NCBI GenBank assembly: GCA_015066295.1
Contig: SVOR01000005.1
Span: forward strand, 1-62,451
Reading direction: 5' to 3'
DNA: 62,451 nucleotides
Origin: Oscillospiraceae bacterium
Lineage (GTDB): Bacteria; Bacillota; Clostridia; Oscillospirales; Acutalibacteraceae
The stretch's first letter is position 1. Every line of letters starts with the position of its first letter. The position numbers and the translations under genes are program-made. Of this stretch, positions 8,251 to 17,255 are shown one piece after another. Below the pieces are notes generated by a model, which saw nothing but the letters and a program-made list of their open reading frames with translations, was not told the DNA's origin and searched no databases.

Positions 8251-9321
8251 GTGGCAGTATATTTAGTGTATATGGCATCGCCAATAATTTTGTATTTGAT
8301 TGTAAAATTATTTGGATTGGGTTCTTTAGAAGATAAACTAATCGAAAAAAGAATATATTTAATTCTAATGGCGCTGGTAATGATTTTTTTCATAGGCTTT
8401 AGAAATCAACACGTTGGCTCAATTGATACTTCAATATATTACAACAACTGGAAAATATTTAGCACGTATGATTTGGAGCAACTAAAAAGCGCTTTGCAAG
8501 AGGGAGAATTTGAGCCCGGATACATGATTTCTGTGTGGGTTTTTTCACATGTTTTTAAACATCCACAAATGCTGTTTGTCTTATCGGCAACGCTCTTCGC
8601 AATATCCATTTGCCGTTTTGTTGAAAAGAATTGTGAAAATGTCGTTCTGGCCATGTTGGTTTTTAATTGTTTGGGCCTTTTTAACTTTTTTGTACAGGGA
8701 TTACGACAAAGTATAGCGATGTGCATTTGCTTATTCGCCATAGAAAAGATAAAGAAGAAAGAATATTTGAAATTTGCCTTGCTGGTGCTTCTTGCCATGA
8801 CCTTCCACGGCACGGCGATAGTATTTGTAATAGTGCCAATATTGAGACATCTTAAATTCACACTTTTCAGCACCTTGTTTTTTTCCGGAGCAGCAATAAC
8901 TGTAATGCTTTTGCTGCCATGGGTTTTTAAGGTTATAAGCATAATTATAGAGGATAACTATGAAGTTGGTGAAGGCGCCAACAGGGGCGGCGTAGTAGCT
9001 ATTTTGATATATGCCGTTATAATTGTTTTTGGAATGGTAACAAGGGATAACAAAAATGAGTTTGATGCGATGTATATCTATATGGCTTTGGTAGGCGTTG
9101 CTGCATTGATTATGCGTAACAATATATCAACTATAGCCGAAAGAATAAATTATTATTTTGCCTTTTCGCAAATGGTCTTGGTGGCAAACGGTTCTCAAAG
9201 ATTAAAAGAAAAAGGAACGACGGCGATTGTAAATATTTTGGTTGCGGTCCTATGTTTAGGAGTTGCTGTTTATAAAGCTTCTTATTCGGTTATTATACCG
9301 TATACGTTCTTTTGGCAATAA
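8251..9321 (+). CDS. EpsG-family repeat-unit polymerase (Wzy-like)
   Basis: This 356-residue protein has about ten hydrophobic segments. IGFRNQHVGSIDTSIYYNNW near residue 50 is the EpsG-family signature, and FFVQGLRQSIAMCICLFA near residue 150 carries the conserved GxRQ motif. The family polymerises undecaprenyl-linked repeat units on the outer membrane face. The start is GTG, supported by AAGGAGAG 8-10 bp upstream. It is the only intact polymerase in the window, and a second copy survives as the remnant at 6733-6998. It lies between two family 4 glycosyltransferases. Confidence 0.85.
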   Translation: MAVYLVYMASPIILYLIVKLFGLGSLEDKLIEKRIYLILMALVMIFFIGFRNQHVGSIDTSIYYNNWKIFSTYDLEQLKSALQEGEFEPGYMISVWVFSHVFKHPQMLFVLSATLFAISICRFVEKNCENVVLAMLVFNCLGLFNFFVQGLRQSIAMCICLFAIEKIKKKEYLKFALLVLLAMTFHGTAIVFVIVPILRHLKFTLFSTLFFSGAAITVMLLLPWVFKVISIIIEDNYEVGEGANRGGVVAILIYAVIIVFGMVTRDNKNEFDAMYIYMALVGVAALIMRNNISTIAERINYYFAFSQMVLVANGSQRLKEKGTTAIVNILVAVLCLGVAVYKASYSVIIPYTFFWQ

Positions 9322-9365
9322 ACACATCAAAATAAAAGATATACCGACAAACAAAAGGAGAAAAC

Positions 9366-10547
9366 ATGAAAATTGTTCATATCGCAATAGAAGCCCCATA
9401 TAATGAAGGCTGGGGATATCAAGAAAATTTGTTACCCAAATATCAGGTAAAATTAAATCATCAGGTTACGTTGGTAACGACAACCAAGCAGAATTTATCT
9501 AATAATCAAACGGAAAAAGTTGAAAGCGGCGTGTATGAATCGCCAGACGGATTTAAGGTTGTTAGACTGAATAATTTGCAGTATTTTCCAAGATTTGTTG
9601 CTGATAAGGTGAAATTATTTTCTATTTATGATGTTTTAAAGGAAGAACAACCGGATTTAATTATGGTGCACGGGCTTGAAAATTTTTCAGTTTTACAGAT
9701 AAATAAATATTTAAAAAAGGACAATCCCAGGTGCAAGGTTATTGCAGATAATCACTTAGATTACAATATAGGCAAAAGCTTTTTAAGAAAAGACATTGCT
9801 ATGAGAATTTTTGTTGCAGCGGTTCGTTTGTTAAATAAAAAAATGCAAAAACATTATGAAAAGGTTTACGGTGTTACCCCGTGGAGATGCGAATTTGCGC
9901 ATGAGATTTTAGGAATTGATAAAAACAAATTGGATGTATTCCCAGCAGGCGCTGATGACGAGCATATAAATTATGAGAACAGGGAGCGAATCAAAAACGA
10001 AATTAGAAAGAAACACGGCGTATCAGACAATGAGTTTTTGATTGTTACCGGCGGTAAAATAGACGCAGACAAAAACATTCATATACTTATGGAGGCTGTT
10101 GCAAATTTAGATTTCGAGAACATAAAGCTATTAGTCTTTGGCACTCCTTCGCCAGACATCGAAGAGAAATTTAACAAATTGTCGCAAAATGGAAAAATTA
10201 TAAGCATAGGATGGATACCCGCAAAGGAAACATATAATTATTTTTTAGCAGCAGATCTGGTTTTTTTCCCGGGCCAACACTCGGTAATGTGGGAGCAGGT
10301 AGTTGCATGTGGCACACCGATTGTTATGAAACACTACAAGTCAATGCATCATTGCGATGTGGGTGGCAATGCAAAATTTCTGTACGAAGATTCTGTTGAA
10401 GGGATTTCAAAATTGCTTACAGAATTACTTACAGAAGAAAAATTATATAGAGATATGTTAGATGTAGCACGTTCGGAAAAAAGAAAACAATTTTTATATA
10501 GTGAATTAGCAAAAAAATCAATAGAAGTTATGGAATGGAGTGATTAA
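9366..10547 (+). CDS. Glycosyltransferase family 4 with an altered E-x7-E motif
   Basis: A 393-residue GT-B protein: [19 protein letters not shown] at the N-terminus, [20 protein letters not shown] in the first domain, and [19 protein letters not shown] at the donor domain entry. The usual E-x7-E element is replaced by [19 protein letters not shown]. Only the second glutamate is kept, so catalysis or donor handling may differ. It is otherwise full length and undamaged. A 44-bp spacer with AAAGGAG separates it from the polymerase gene. Confidence 0.82.
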   Translation: MKIVHIAIEAPYNEGWGYQENLLPKYQVKLNHQVTLVTTTKQNLSNNQTEKVESGVYESPDGFKVVRLNNLQYFPRFVADKVKLFSIYDVLKEEQPDLIMVHGLENFSVLQINKYLKKDNPRCKVIADNHLDYNIGKSFLRKDIAMRIFVAAVRLLNKKMQKHYEKVYGVTPWRCEFAHEILGIDKNKLDVFPAGADDEHINYENRERIKNEIRKKHGVSDNEFLIVTGGKIDADKNIHILMEAVANLDFENIKLLVFGTPSPDIEEKFNKLSQNGKIISIGWIPAKETYNYFLAADLVFFPGQHSVMWEQVVACGTPIVMKHYKSMHHCDVGGNAKFLYEDSVEGISKLLTELLTEEKLYRDMLDVARSEKRKQFLYSELAKKSIEVMEWSD

Positions 10548-10549
10548 CT

Positions 10550-11728
10550 GTGAAAATAGCAGTAGCAGGAATAGGATATGTAGGTTTGTCCAACGCAGTA
10601 CTTTTGTCTCAAAACAACGAGGTCGTTGCGGTTGATATATCATCACAAAGGGTGGAGATGATTAATAATAGAAAATCACCAATTAGTGACTTTGAAATCA
10701 CCGAGTATCTTTCCAATAAAGAACTTAATTTGTCAGCGACAATTGATGCAAAAGTCGCATATAAAGATGCTGATTTTGTAATTATTGCTACGCCTACAAA
10801 CTATGATTCGGAAAAGAATTTTTTTGACACTTCATCCGTAGAAGCAGTTATTGAGCAGGTTATAGAGATAAATCCAAATACAACAATGGTAATAAAATCA
10901 ACGGTACCTGTTGGTTATACAAAGGATATTGCAAAGAAATATTGTTTAAAAAATATTCTTTTTTCACCAGAGTTTTTGCGCGAGGGAAAGGCACTATATG
11001 ACAATCTATATCCATCAAGAATAATTATAGGTTTTGATGATGTTGCTTTAAAAGAAAAAGCAGAAGTTTTCGCAGGACTTTTAGTGCAAGGCGCAAAAAA
11101 ACAAGATGCTCCCGTTTTGTATTCTTCTTCAACCGAAGCAGAAGCGGTAAAATTGTTTGCAAACACATATTTAGCACTTAGGGTTTCGTTCTTTAACGAG
11201 CTTGATACATATGCAGAAATGAAGGGGTTAAATACAAAACAGATTATAGACGGCGTGTGTCTTGATCCGCGCATAGGTAATCATTATAACAATCCGTCTT
11301 TTGGTTATGGTGGATATTGTTTGCCGAAGGACACAAAGCAATTAAAAGCAAATTTTGATAATGTTCCCAATAATATTATTTCATCTATAGTGGATGCAAA
11401 CAGAACACGAAAAGATTATATTGCAGATTGCATTGCGGCGAAGAACCCCAAGGTTATAGGTGTTTATAGATTAACAATGAAAACAGGAAGCGATAATTTC
11501 CGACAAAGCTCTATACAAGGCGTTATGAAACGCTTGTATGATAAAGGTTTTGAAATAATAATATATGAACCCACGTTGCAAGAGGAAAGATTCTTCGATT
11601 ACAGGGTAGAGAATAATCTTGATACATTTAAAAGAGTGTCAGATGTTATTCTCGTTAATAGATATAATGATGAAATATCTGACGTTTTAGATAAAGTTTA
11701 CACAAGAGATTTGTACAAAAGAGATTGA
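10550..11728 (+). CDS. ugd: UDP-glucose 6-dehydrogenase
   Basis: The 392-residue enzyme oxidises UDP-glucose to UDP-glucuronate using two NAD+. The NAD-binding GxGYVGL ([12 protein letters not shown]) starts at residue 6. IIATPTNYD and STVPVGYT follow, [20 protein letters not shown] binds substrate, and the catalytic cysteine lies in [14 protein letters not shown] near residue 255. Short-form members of this size are common in Gram-positive capsule loci, where glucuronate makes the polymer acidic. The start is GTG 2 bp after the previous stop, with GGAG in the end of the upstream gene. Confidence 0.92.
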   Translation: MKIAVAGIGYVGLSNAVLLSQNNEVVAVDISSQRVEMINNRKSPISDFEITEYLSNKELNLSATIDAKVAYKDADFVIIATPTNYDSEKNFFDTSSVEAVIEQVIEINPNTTMVIKSTVPVGYTKDIAKKYCLKNILFSPEFLREGKALYDNLYPSRIIIGFDDVALKEKAEVFAGLLVQGAKKQDAPVLYSSSTEAEAVKLFANTYLALRVSFFNELDTYAEMKGLNTKQIIDGVCLDPRIGNHYNNPSFGYGGYCLPKDTKQLKANFDNVPNNIISSIVDANRTRKDYIADCIAAKNPKVIGVYRLTMKTGSDNFRQSSIQGVMKRLYDKGFEIIIYEPTLQEERFFDYRVENNLDTFKRVSDVILVNRYNDEISDVLDKVYTRDLYKRD

Positions 11729-11840
11729 TGGTTGCGTTGGCAAAAAAGCCAGATGGCTTTTAATGCTATGTATTAACCCCCGAAAGATATATTTATTTCT
11801 AATTCAGGAGTTAAAAAAAGAGAAAGATGCTTAAATTAAA

Positions 11841-12091
11841 CGTAGAAATCGAAAAAAATATAAATATGTTCATTTTATTTCCGGTGATGCTAAAAATTTT
11901 CATAAAAATTTAATCGAAAACATAAATTTGCCTGAAAATGGTCTAAAACCCGAAGAACATTTATTTGTTGCTCTAAATATTGCGATTGGTTATTTATACA
12001 CAATTTATCTTGTGGCACCAAAGAAATTTTCAAAATTAAAAAGAAGGCTCTAAAAAACATATGGCTTGATGGGATTTTGAGCGAGGCATAA
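11841..12091 (+). pseudogene. Degenerate coding remnant, possibly a glycosyltransferase
   Basis: The 414-bp gap 11729-12142 has no intact gene. From 11841 one frame reads KYKYVHFISGDAKNFHKNLI, then PEEHLFVALNIAIGYLYTIY, and stops at 12053. A neighbouring frame continues KNIWLDGILSEA to a stop at 12091, then TKEIYKNEIKKHG. The reading switches frame and has no start or ribosome binding site, as expected for a decaying gene. The HFI-GD...F-K..I..IN...PEEHLFV pattern recalls the N-terminus of 4-acetamido-4,6-dideoxygalactose transferases (WecF type), but the match is short and uncertain. Confidence 0.45.
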
Positions 12092-12142
12092 ACAAAAGAA
12101 ATCTACAAAAATGAAATTAAAAAACACGGGCGGTGTGACAAT

Positions 12143-13093
12143 ATGAACGAAAAAATAAAAGTTTCGGTTTTTTGTTTAGCATACAATCATGAAAAATATA
12201 TAAGAAACGCGTTGGAAGGATTTGTTAAGCAAAAGACAAATTTTGCATACGAAGTTCTTATACATGATGATGCTTCAACCGACAACACGGCAAAAATAAT
12301 AAAAGAATACGAAGAAAAATATCCCAACATAATTAAACCTATTTATCAGACCGAAAATCAATATTCGCAAGGGATAAAAATATCGAAAAAATATATTCTG
12401 CCGCGAGCCAAAGGAAAATATTTCGCCTGGTGTGAAGGTGACGATTATTGGACCGACCCTTTAAAGTTACAAAAACAGGTTGATTTTTTAGAAAATAATC
12501 CCGAGTATTCAACCTGTGCACATCGCGTTAAAATGATAACAATAGATAATGGATGGGAGGCTATTATACCGAAAATTGACGAGGCAAAAGAGTTTTCGGT
12601 TGACGAAATAATTCGAGGCGGCGCCCTATTTCAAATGAGTTCGCTTGTTATGAGAAAATGCGTTTATGAAAAAAAGCCAAGTTGCTTTAGCGCCAAGGGA
12701 TTTGGTGATATTCAATTGTATATACATGGCGCGGCTTCCGGTAAGTTTATGGTTCTGGGAGATGTTATGTCTGTATACAACCACGGAACAGAGGGCTCTT
12801 GGACAAAAAGAACAAAAGGAATTACCGATGCTGAGGTGTTACATACGAGCGAAAAGATTAAAATGTTCACCGTTATGAATGAATATTATGAAAAAAAATA
12901 TGACCAGTCGATTCAATATGCTTTAAATCGGGAATATTTCAATTTGGCAAAACACCGCGGCGCGAAAAAAGAAATGCGCAAACCGGAATACCGAGAATTT
13001 TACAACAAATATCGAAAAGAGAAAGTCAAGGCTTTTTTAAGAAATGTTTTTCCGTGGTTAAGCGCGGTCAGAAAATTTTTCGGAGTGCGGTAG
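12143..13093 (+). CDS. Glycosyltransferase family 2
   Basis: A 316-residue GT-A enzyme with KVSVFCLAYNHEKYIRNALE at the start, LIHDDASTDNT as the first acidic loop, and CEGDDYWTDPLKLQKQVDFL (about residue 98) containing the metal-binding DD. The EGDDYWTDP arrangement typifies capsule and O-antigen transferases from Bacteroidota and Firmicutes. The C-terminus is basic (RNVFPWLSAVRKFFGVR), likely a membrane-surface contact. The start ATG follows a weak GGCGGTG ribosome site. Confidence 0.88.
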   Translation: MNEKIKVSVFCLAYNHEKYIRNALEGFVKQKTNFAYEVLIHDDASTDNTAKIIKEYEEKYPNIIKPIYQTENQYSQGIKISKKYILPRAKGKYFAWCEGDDYWTDPLKLQKQVDFLENNPEYSTCAHRVKMITIDNGWEAIIPKIDEAKEFSVDEIIRGGALFQMSSLVMRKCVYEKKPSCFSAKGFGDIQLYIHGAASGKFMVLGDVMSVYNHGTEGSWTKRTKGITDAEVLHTSEKIKMFTVMNEYYEKKYDQSIQYALNREYFNLAKHRGAKKEMRKPEYREFYNKYRKEKVKAFLRNVFPWLSAVRKFFGVR

Positions 13094-13113
13094 GACTTTG
13101 GTGAGGTATAAAA

Positions 13114-14559
13114 ATGCATAACAACAGTAAAACAATTATGACCAATCTGATGTGGCGATTTTTAGAACGTTGCGGTTCACAAGGTGTAACGTTTATTGTT
13201 TCAATCGTTTTGGCACGGTTGTTAGCGCCCGAGGTTTATGGAACAATTGCCTTGGTAACGGTTTTTACAACTTTGTTGCAGGTGTTTGTAAACAGTGGTT
13301 TTGGCACGTCGCTTATTCAGAAGAAGGACGCTGATGATGTCGATTTTTCCACGGTCTTTTATTTTAACATTATTTTTAGCGCAAGCCTTTATGTGGTTAT
13401 GTTCTTCGCAGCGCCAGCAATAGCCGGTTTTTATAATAATTTAGAATTAATACCGGTTATTAGAGTGTTAACGCTCGTAGTAATTGTGTCCGGCGTTAGA
13501 AACGTTCAACAGGCGTTTGTTTCTCGAAACATGATGTTCAAGAGGTTTTTTTGGTCAACACTTGGCGGAACCTTAAGCGGTGCTGCGGTAGGCATATATA
13601 TTGCGTGGGCCGGATATGGTGTTTGGGCATTGGTTGGCCAACAACTCACAAATGCTATCGTTGATACTTTAATCTTGTGGGTAACGGTAAAATGGCGACC
13701 CAAGCTTTTATTTTCATTTAAACGATTAAAATCGTTGTTTTCCTATGGCTGGAAACTGTTAGTGTCATCTTTAATAGATACATTGTATAACGATATGAGA
13801 CAATTGATTATAGGCAAACTATATTCATCAAACGATTTAGCATTTTATAACAGAGGTAAGCAATTTCCAAATCTCGTAGCAACTAATATAAATGCATCAA
13901 TAGATAGCGTTTTGTTGCCCGCTATGTCCTCTGCACAGGACAACAAGGAAACGGTTAAGGCAATGACAAGACGAGCAATTAAAACGGCTACATATATAAT
14001 TATGCCGCTAATGGTAGGTCTTGCCGTTTGCGCTGAACCAATAGTACGTCTTATTCTGACAGATAAATGGTTACCATGCGTACCTTTTATGCAGATTTTT
14101 TGTATAACACTTGCGTTTTATCCGATACATACGGCAAACCTTAACGCCATTAAGGCAATGGGCAGAAGTGATTTGTTTTTGAAGTTAGAGATAATAAAAA
14201 AGGTGGTAGGCTTGGCACTATTGTTTTCTACAATGTGGATAAGCCCACTTGCAATGGCGTATAGCACACTTGTTGGCTCTGTTGCAAGTCAGATTATAAA
14301 TTCTTGGCCCAATAAAAAATTACTTGGTTATAGTTATCTTGAGCAACTTAAAGATATTGCGCCGAATATCGCGTTAGCGGTATTTATGGGTATATGTGTA
14401 TATTGTATACAGTTTTTAAATTTACCTGTAATATTAATTCTCATTATTCAAGTCATATTGGGCGCCATACTTTATGTTTTAGGCTCAAAGCTATTCAAGC
14501 TTGATAGTTTTGAATACGTGTTAAGCATACTTAAAAAATTCAAACATAAAAGAGGATAG
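13114..14559 (+). CDS. Lipid-linked repeat-unit flippase, MOP superfamily (Wzx/TuaB-like)
   Basis: The 481-residue protein has about twelve to fourteen membrane segments. SQGVTFIVSIVLARLLAPEVYGTIAL (residues about 20-45) is the characteristic first repeat of Polysacc_synt family exporters. LYSSNDLAFYNRGKQFPNLV and LLPAMSSAQDNKETVK near residue 265 are conserved in the TuaB/WzxC subgroup. It should flip undecaprenyl-linked repeats outward for the EpsG-type polymerase. It is the only flippase visible in the cluster. Confidence 0.9.
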   Translation: MHNNSKTIMTNLMWRFLERCGSQGVTFIVSIVLARLLAPEVYGTIALVTVFTTLLQVFVNSGFGTSLIQKKDADDVDFSTVFYFNIIFSASLYVVMFFAAPAIAGFYNNLELIPVIRVLTLVVIVSGVRNVQQAFVSRNMMFKRFFWSTLGGTLSGAAVGIYIAWAGYGVWALVGQQLTNAIVDTLILWVTVKWRPKLLFSFKRLKSLFSYGWKLLVSSLIDTLYNDMRQLIIGKLYSSNDLAFYNRGKQFPNLVATNINASIDSVLLPAMSSAQDNKETVKAMTRRAIKTATYIIMPLMVGLAVCAEPIVRLILTDKWLPCVPFMQIFCITLAFYPIHTANLNAIKAMGRSDLFLKLEIIKKVVGLALLFSTMWISPLAMAYSTLVGSVASQIINSWPNKKLLGYSYLEQLKDIAPNIALAVFMGICVYCIQFLNLPVILILIIQVILGAILYVLGSKLFKLDSFEYVLSILKKFKHKRG

Positions 14560-14561
14560 TT

Positions 14562-15761
14562 ATGAAAAAAATCTTGCTGCTTGGTGGCTCGGCACAGCAA
14601 ATAATTGCTATTGAAACCGCAAAAAGATTAGGATATTATACTGTGCTATGTGACTTTTTGCCCGATAACCCAGGACAGAATTTTGCAGATAAATTTTATC
14701 TTGTGAGCACCACTGATAAGCAGGCGGTGTTAGAGGTGGCACAAAAGGAGAAGGTAAGCGGAGTTTTAGCTTACGCTTCCGACCCTGCTGCGCCTACAGC
14801 TGCATATGTTGCAGAAAAAATGGGGTTGCCGACAAATCCATATAAATCGGTTGATATCCTTTGCAATAAAGATAAATTTCGAGAGTTTTTAAGCAAAAAT
14901 GGATTTAATACACCATTGGCAAAAGGATATTGTTCGGTAGAAGAAGCAAAGCAGGATATCAAAAGATTTAAATTGCCTGTTATTATAAAACCAGTAGATT
15001 CTTCAGGCAGCAAGGGCGTCGGCAAGGTAGAGAATATAGAAGAATTACATGAAAAATTAGAATATGCCATGGTGCATTCTCGAAGCGGAAAGATAATAAT
15101 CGAAGAATATGTCGAAAAGTTTGGTTATCAAATAGCAGGTGACGGATTGTCTGTTGATGGAAAGCTGGTTTTTCGCTGTTTTGCAAATGATCATTTTAAT
15201 CCTAAATGCGTTAATCCGTTTGTGCCGATATCTGCAAGCTTTCCGTATAATATGCCAGCAGATGTTCATCAAAAAATTCACGATGAGATTCAAAGACTTT
15301 TATCGTTGTTGGATATGAAAACATGCACATATAATTTTGATATAAGAATTGACGAAGATTATAATGTGTTCCTTATGGAAATCGCTCCGCGTGACGGCGG
15401 CAATTACATTCCTCAGATAATTAAGCACGCAACAGGAATAGATTTAGTAGAATGTTCTATTAAAGCTGCTGTTGGCGAAGAAATAAGGGATATAAAACAT
15501 AGGCTGCCGGATGGCTTTTGGTCTTATTTTGCTGTACATAGCCTTAAGGACGGGACACTTAAAAACATACAAATAAGAGAAGACATTGCATTAAATAATA
15601 TAGTTGAAAGCCACATTATTAAGAAACCCGGCGACGGGATAAAGGCGTTCACCGGCGCAAATACTACACTGGGAATTTTGATTATGAAATTCTGTAGCAT
15701 GGAAGAAATGCTTTATATGATGGATAACTCAGAAGACTGGATTAAGGTTGTGCTGGAGTAG
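14562..15761 (+). CDS. ATP-grasp carboxylate-amine ligase (first of two)
   Basis: A 399-residue ATP-grasp enzyme. The N-terminal Rossmann-like domain starts KKILLLGGSAQQIIAIETAK. The central ATP-grasp fold contains IIKPVDSSGSKGVGKV (about residue 145) with the phosphate-binding loop, IIIEEYVEKFGYQIAGDG, and the metal-binding FDIRIDEDYNVFLMEIAPRDGG near residue 260. Such enzymes activate a carboxylate as acyl phosphate and join it to an amine or thiol. In a polysaccharide locus the likely role is attaching an amino acid or small carboxylic acid to an amino sugar. It starts 2 bp after the flippase and has a paralogue at 17256. Substrates are unknown. Confidence 0.85.
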   Translation: MKKILLLGGSAQQIIAIETAKRLGYYTVLCDFLPDNPGQNFADKFYLVSTTDKQAVLEVAQKEKVSGVLAYASDPAAPTAAYVAEKMGLPTNPYKSVDILCNKDKFREFLSKNGFNTPLAKGYCSVEEAKQDIKRFKLPVIIKPVDSSGSKGVGKVENIEELHEKLEYAMVHSRSGKIIIEEYVEKFGYQIAGDGLSVDGKLVFRCFANDHFNPKCVNPFVPISASFPYNMPADVHQKIHDEIQRLLSLLDMKTCTYNFDIRIDEDYNVFLMEIAPRDGGNYIPQIIKHATGIDLVECSIKAAVGEEIRDIKHRLPDGFWSYFAVHSLKDGTLKNIQIREDIALNNIVESHIIKKPGDGIKAFTGANTTLGILIMKFCSMEEMLYMMDNSEDWIKVVLE

Positions 15762-15785
15762 TTGGGTTTAAAGGAGAAAGCAGAT

Positions 15786-16736
15786 ATGAAAGAGGAAATC
15801 GGCGGCTATTTTGAGTTAGAAAAACTTAAGGGTAATGAATATCACAAAAACTTGATTTCGCTTAATTGTGGAAGAAATGCGCTTGACTATTTGTTCAGAG
15901 CAAGAAAAATAGAAAAAGTATATTTGCCTGCATTTCTTTGCGACTCGGTTAAAGCAATGTGTGAAAAAAACGGATATGTTTATGAAATATATCATATTGA
16001 CGAGAACTTCTGCCCGATATTTGAAAAAAATTTAGGCGCTGATGAATATATTTATATAGTTAATTTTTATGGACTTTTTTGTCAAAAAGATATAGTGGTT
16101 TTCAGGGAAAAATATAAAAATATTATTTGGGATAATACCCATGCGTTTTATCAGTCGGCGGTAGAAGGGATAGATACAATATATTCGTGCCGAAAATTTT
16201 TTGGCGTGCCGGACGGGGCATATTTAGCAACAACGGTAACTATTGATGAAAGATTGGAAAAAGACATTTCGTCTGATAGATTTAAACATTTATTGGGCAG
16301 ATTCGAGGGCAAAGCAAGCGATTTTTATGCTGATTTCAAGGCTAATGACGCAGGGTTTAAAACGGCGCCACTGAAATCGATGTCAGACCTGACACACAAT
16401 CTGTTGGGGGCTATAGATTATGAAGCAGCTGCTCAAAAACGCAAAAATAATTTTAAGATTTTAAATGATGCTTTCAAAGATATAAATAAAATAAATGTTG
16501 AAAATATAGATATTCCGTACGCCTATCCGTTATATATAAAAAACGGTATGAAAATTAAGAAAAAGTTGGCAGAAAAAGGTATATATGTTGCGACGCTTTG
16601 GCCAAACGTGTTTGAGGGTGGCAATGAGTTAGAAAAAGATTTTGCTGAAAACATATTGCCGCTGCCAATTGATCAAAGATACGGCGATAAAGAAATGGAA
16701 TATTTAATCCGAGAGGTGAAAAGATGTATAAATTAA
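15786..16736 (+). CDS. Atypical PLP-transferase-fold protein (DegT-like)
   Basis: This 316-residue protein is shorter than typical sugar aminotransferases but keeps their landmarks: SLNCGRNALDYLF in the place of the SGT loop, VYLPAFLCDSV, NIIWDNTHAFYQ with the likely pyridine-binding Asp116, and SCRKFFGVPDGAYL with candidate PLP-lysine Lys137. DegT features at the substrate end are reduced. The start ATG at 15786 was preferred over an in-frame TTG 24 bp upstream because AAGGAG lies 9 bp before it. It overlaps the following GNAT by 13 bp, so the two probably act on one substrate. The reaction is not known. Confidence 0.68.
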   Translation: MKEEIGGYFELEKLKGNEYHKNLISLNCGRNALDYLFRARKIEKVYLPAFLCDSVKAMCEKNGYVYEIYHIDENFCPIFEKNLGADEYIYIVNFYGLFCQKDIVVFREKYKNIIWDNTHAFYQSAVEGIDTIYSCRKFFGVPDGAYLATTVTIDERLEKDISSDRFKHLLGRFEGKASDFYADFKANDAGFKTAPLKSMSDLTHNLLGAIDYEAAAQKRKNNFKILNDAFKDINKINVENIDIPYAYPLYIKNGMKIKKKLAEKGIYVATLWPNVFEGGNELEKDFAENILPLPIDQRYGDKEMEYLIREVKRCIN

Positions 16737-17239
16737 GAGAACTTGAAAGAGAAGACTTAAAAAAAATAAATAAATGGAGAAATGATCCTGATTTAATTTC
16801 TTGTCTCGGTGCACCATATCGCTTTATAAATGAAGACGTTGACAGCGAATGGTATGATAAATATTTAAATACGCGTGGTAATTGTGTAAGGTGTGCGATT
16901 GTAGACGAAGATAAAGAAAGCGAGGTTTTGGGGCTTATAAGTCTCGTTGATATTAATTACATAAACCGTAGCGGAGAACTTCATATTATGATCGGCGGTT
17001 CTCAAAATCGTGGCAAAGGTATAGGAACCTTTGCGGTAAAAGCGATGCTTGACCACGCGTTCGATAATTTAAACTTAAGAAGAGTTGAACTTGGCGTTTT
17101 AGAAACAAATTTACCTGCCATAAAATTATATGAAAAAACAGGTTTTGTAAAAGAGGGAATAAAGAAAGAATCAAATTATAAAAACGGACGATATGTTAGT
17201 ATGATAATGATGGCAATTTTAAAAGATGATAGCAAATAA
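16724..17239 (+). CDS. GNAT-family N-acetyltransferase
   Basis: The 171-residue protein has the RimJ/RimL-type GNAT layout. YKLRELEREDLKKINKWRND is the N-terminal strand-helix, ELHIMIGGSQNRGKGIGTFA (about residue 85) carries the acetyl-CoA pyrophosphate loop with RGKGIG, and ETNLPAIKLYEKTGFVKEG is motif B. It overlaps the PLP-fold gene by 13 bp. It most likely acetylates the amino group of a 4-amino-4,6-dideoxy sugar, as WecD-type enzymes do. It could equally serve the dTDP-sugar made by the VioA-like enzyme encoded at 19.9 kb. Confidence 0.83.
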   Translation: MYKLRELEREDLKKINKWRNDPDLISCLGAPYRFINEDVDSEWYDKYLNTRGNCVRCAIVDEDKESEVLGLISLVDINYINRSGELHIMIGGSQNRGKGIGTFAVKAMLDHAFDNLNLRRVELGVLETNLPAIKLYEKTGFVKEGIKKESNYKNGRYVSMIMMAILKDDSK

Positions 17240-17255
17240 AATATAGGAGAAAGTT

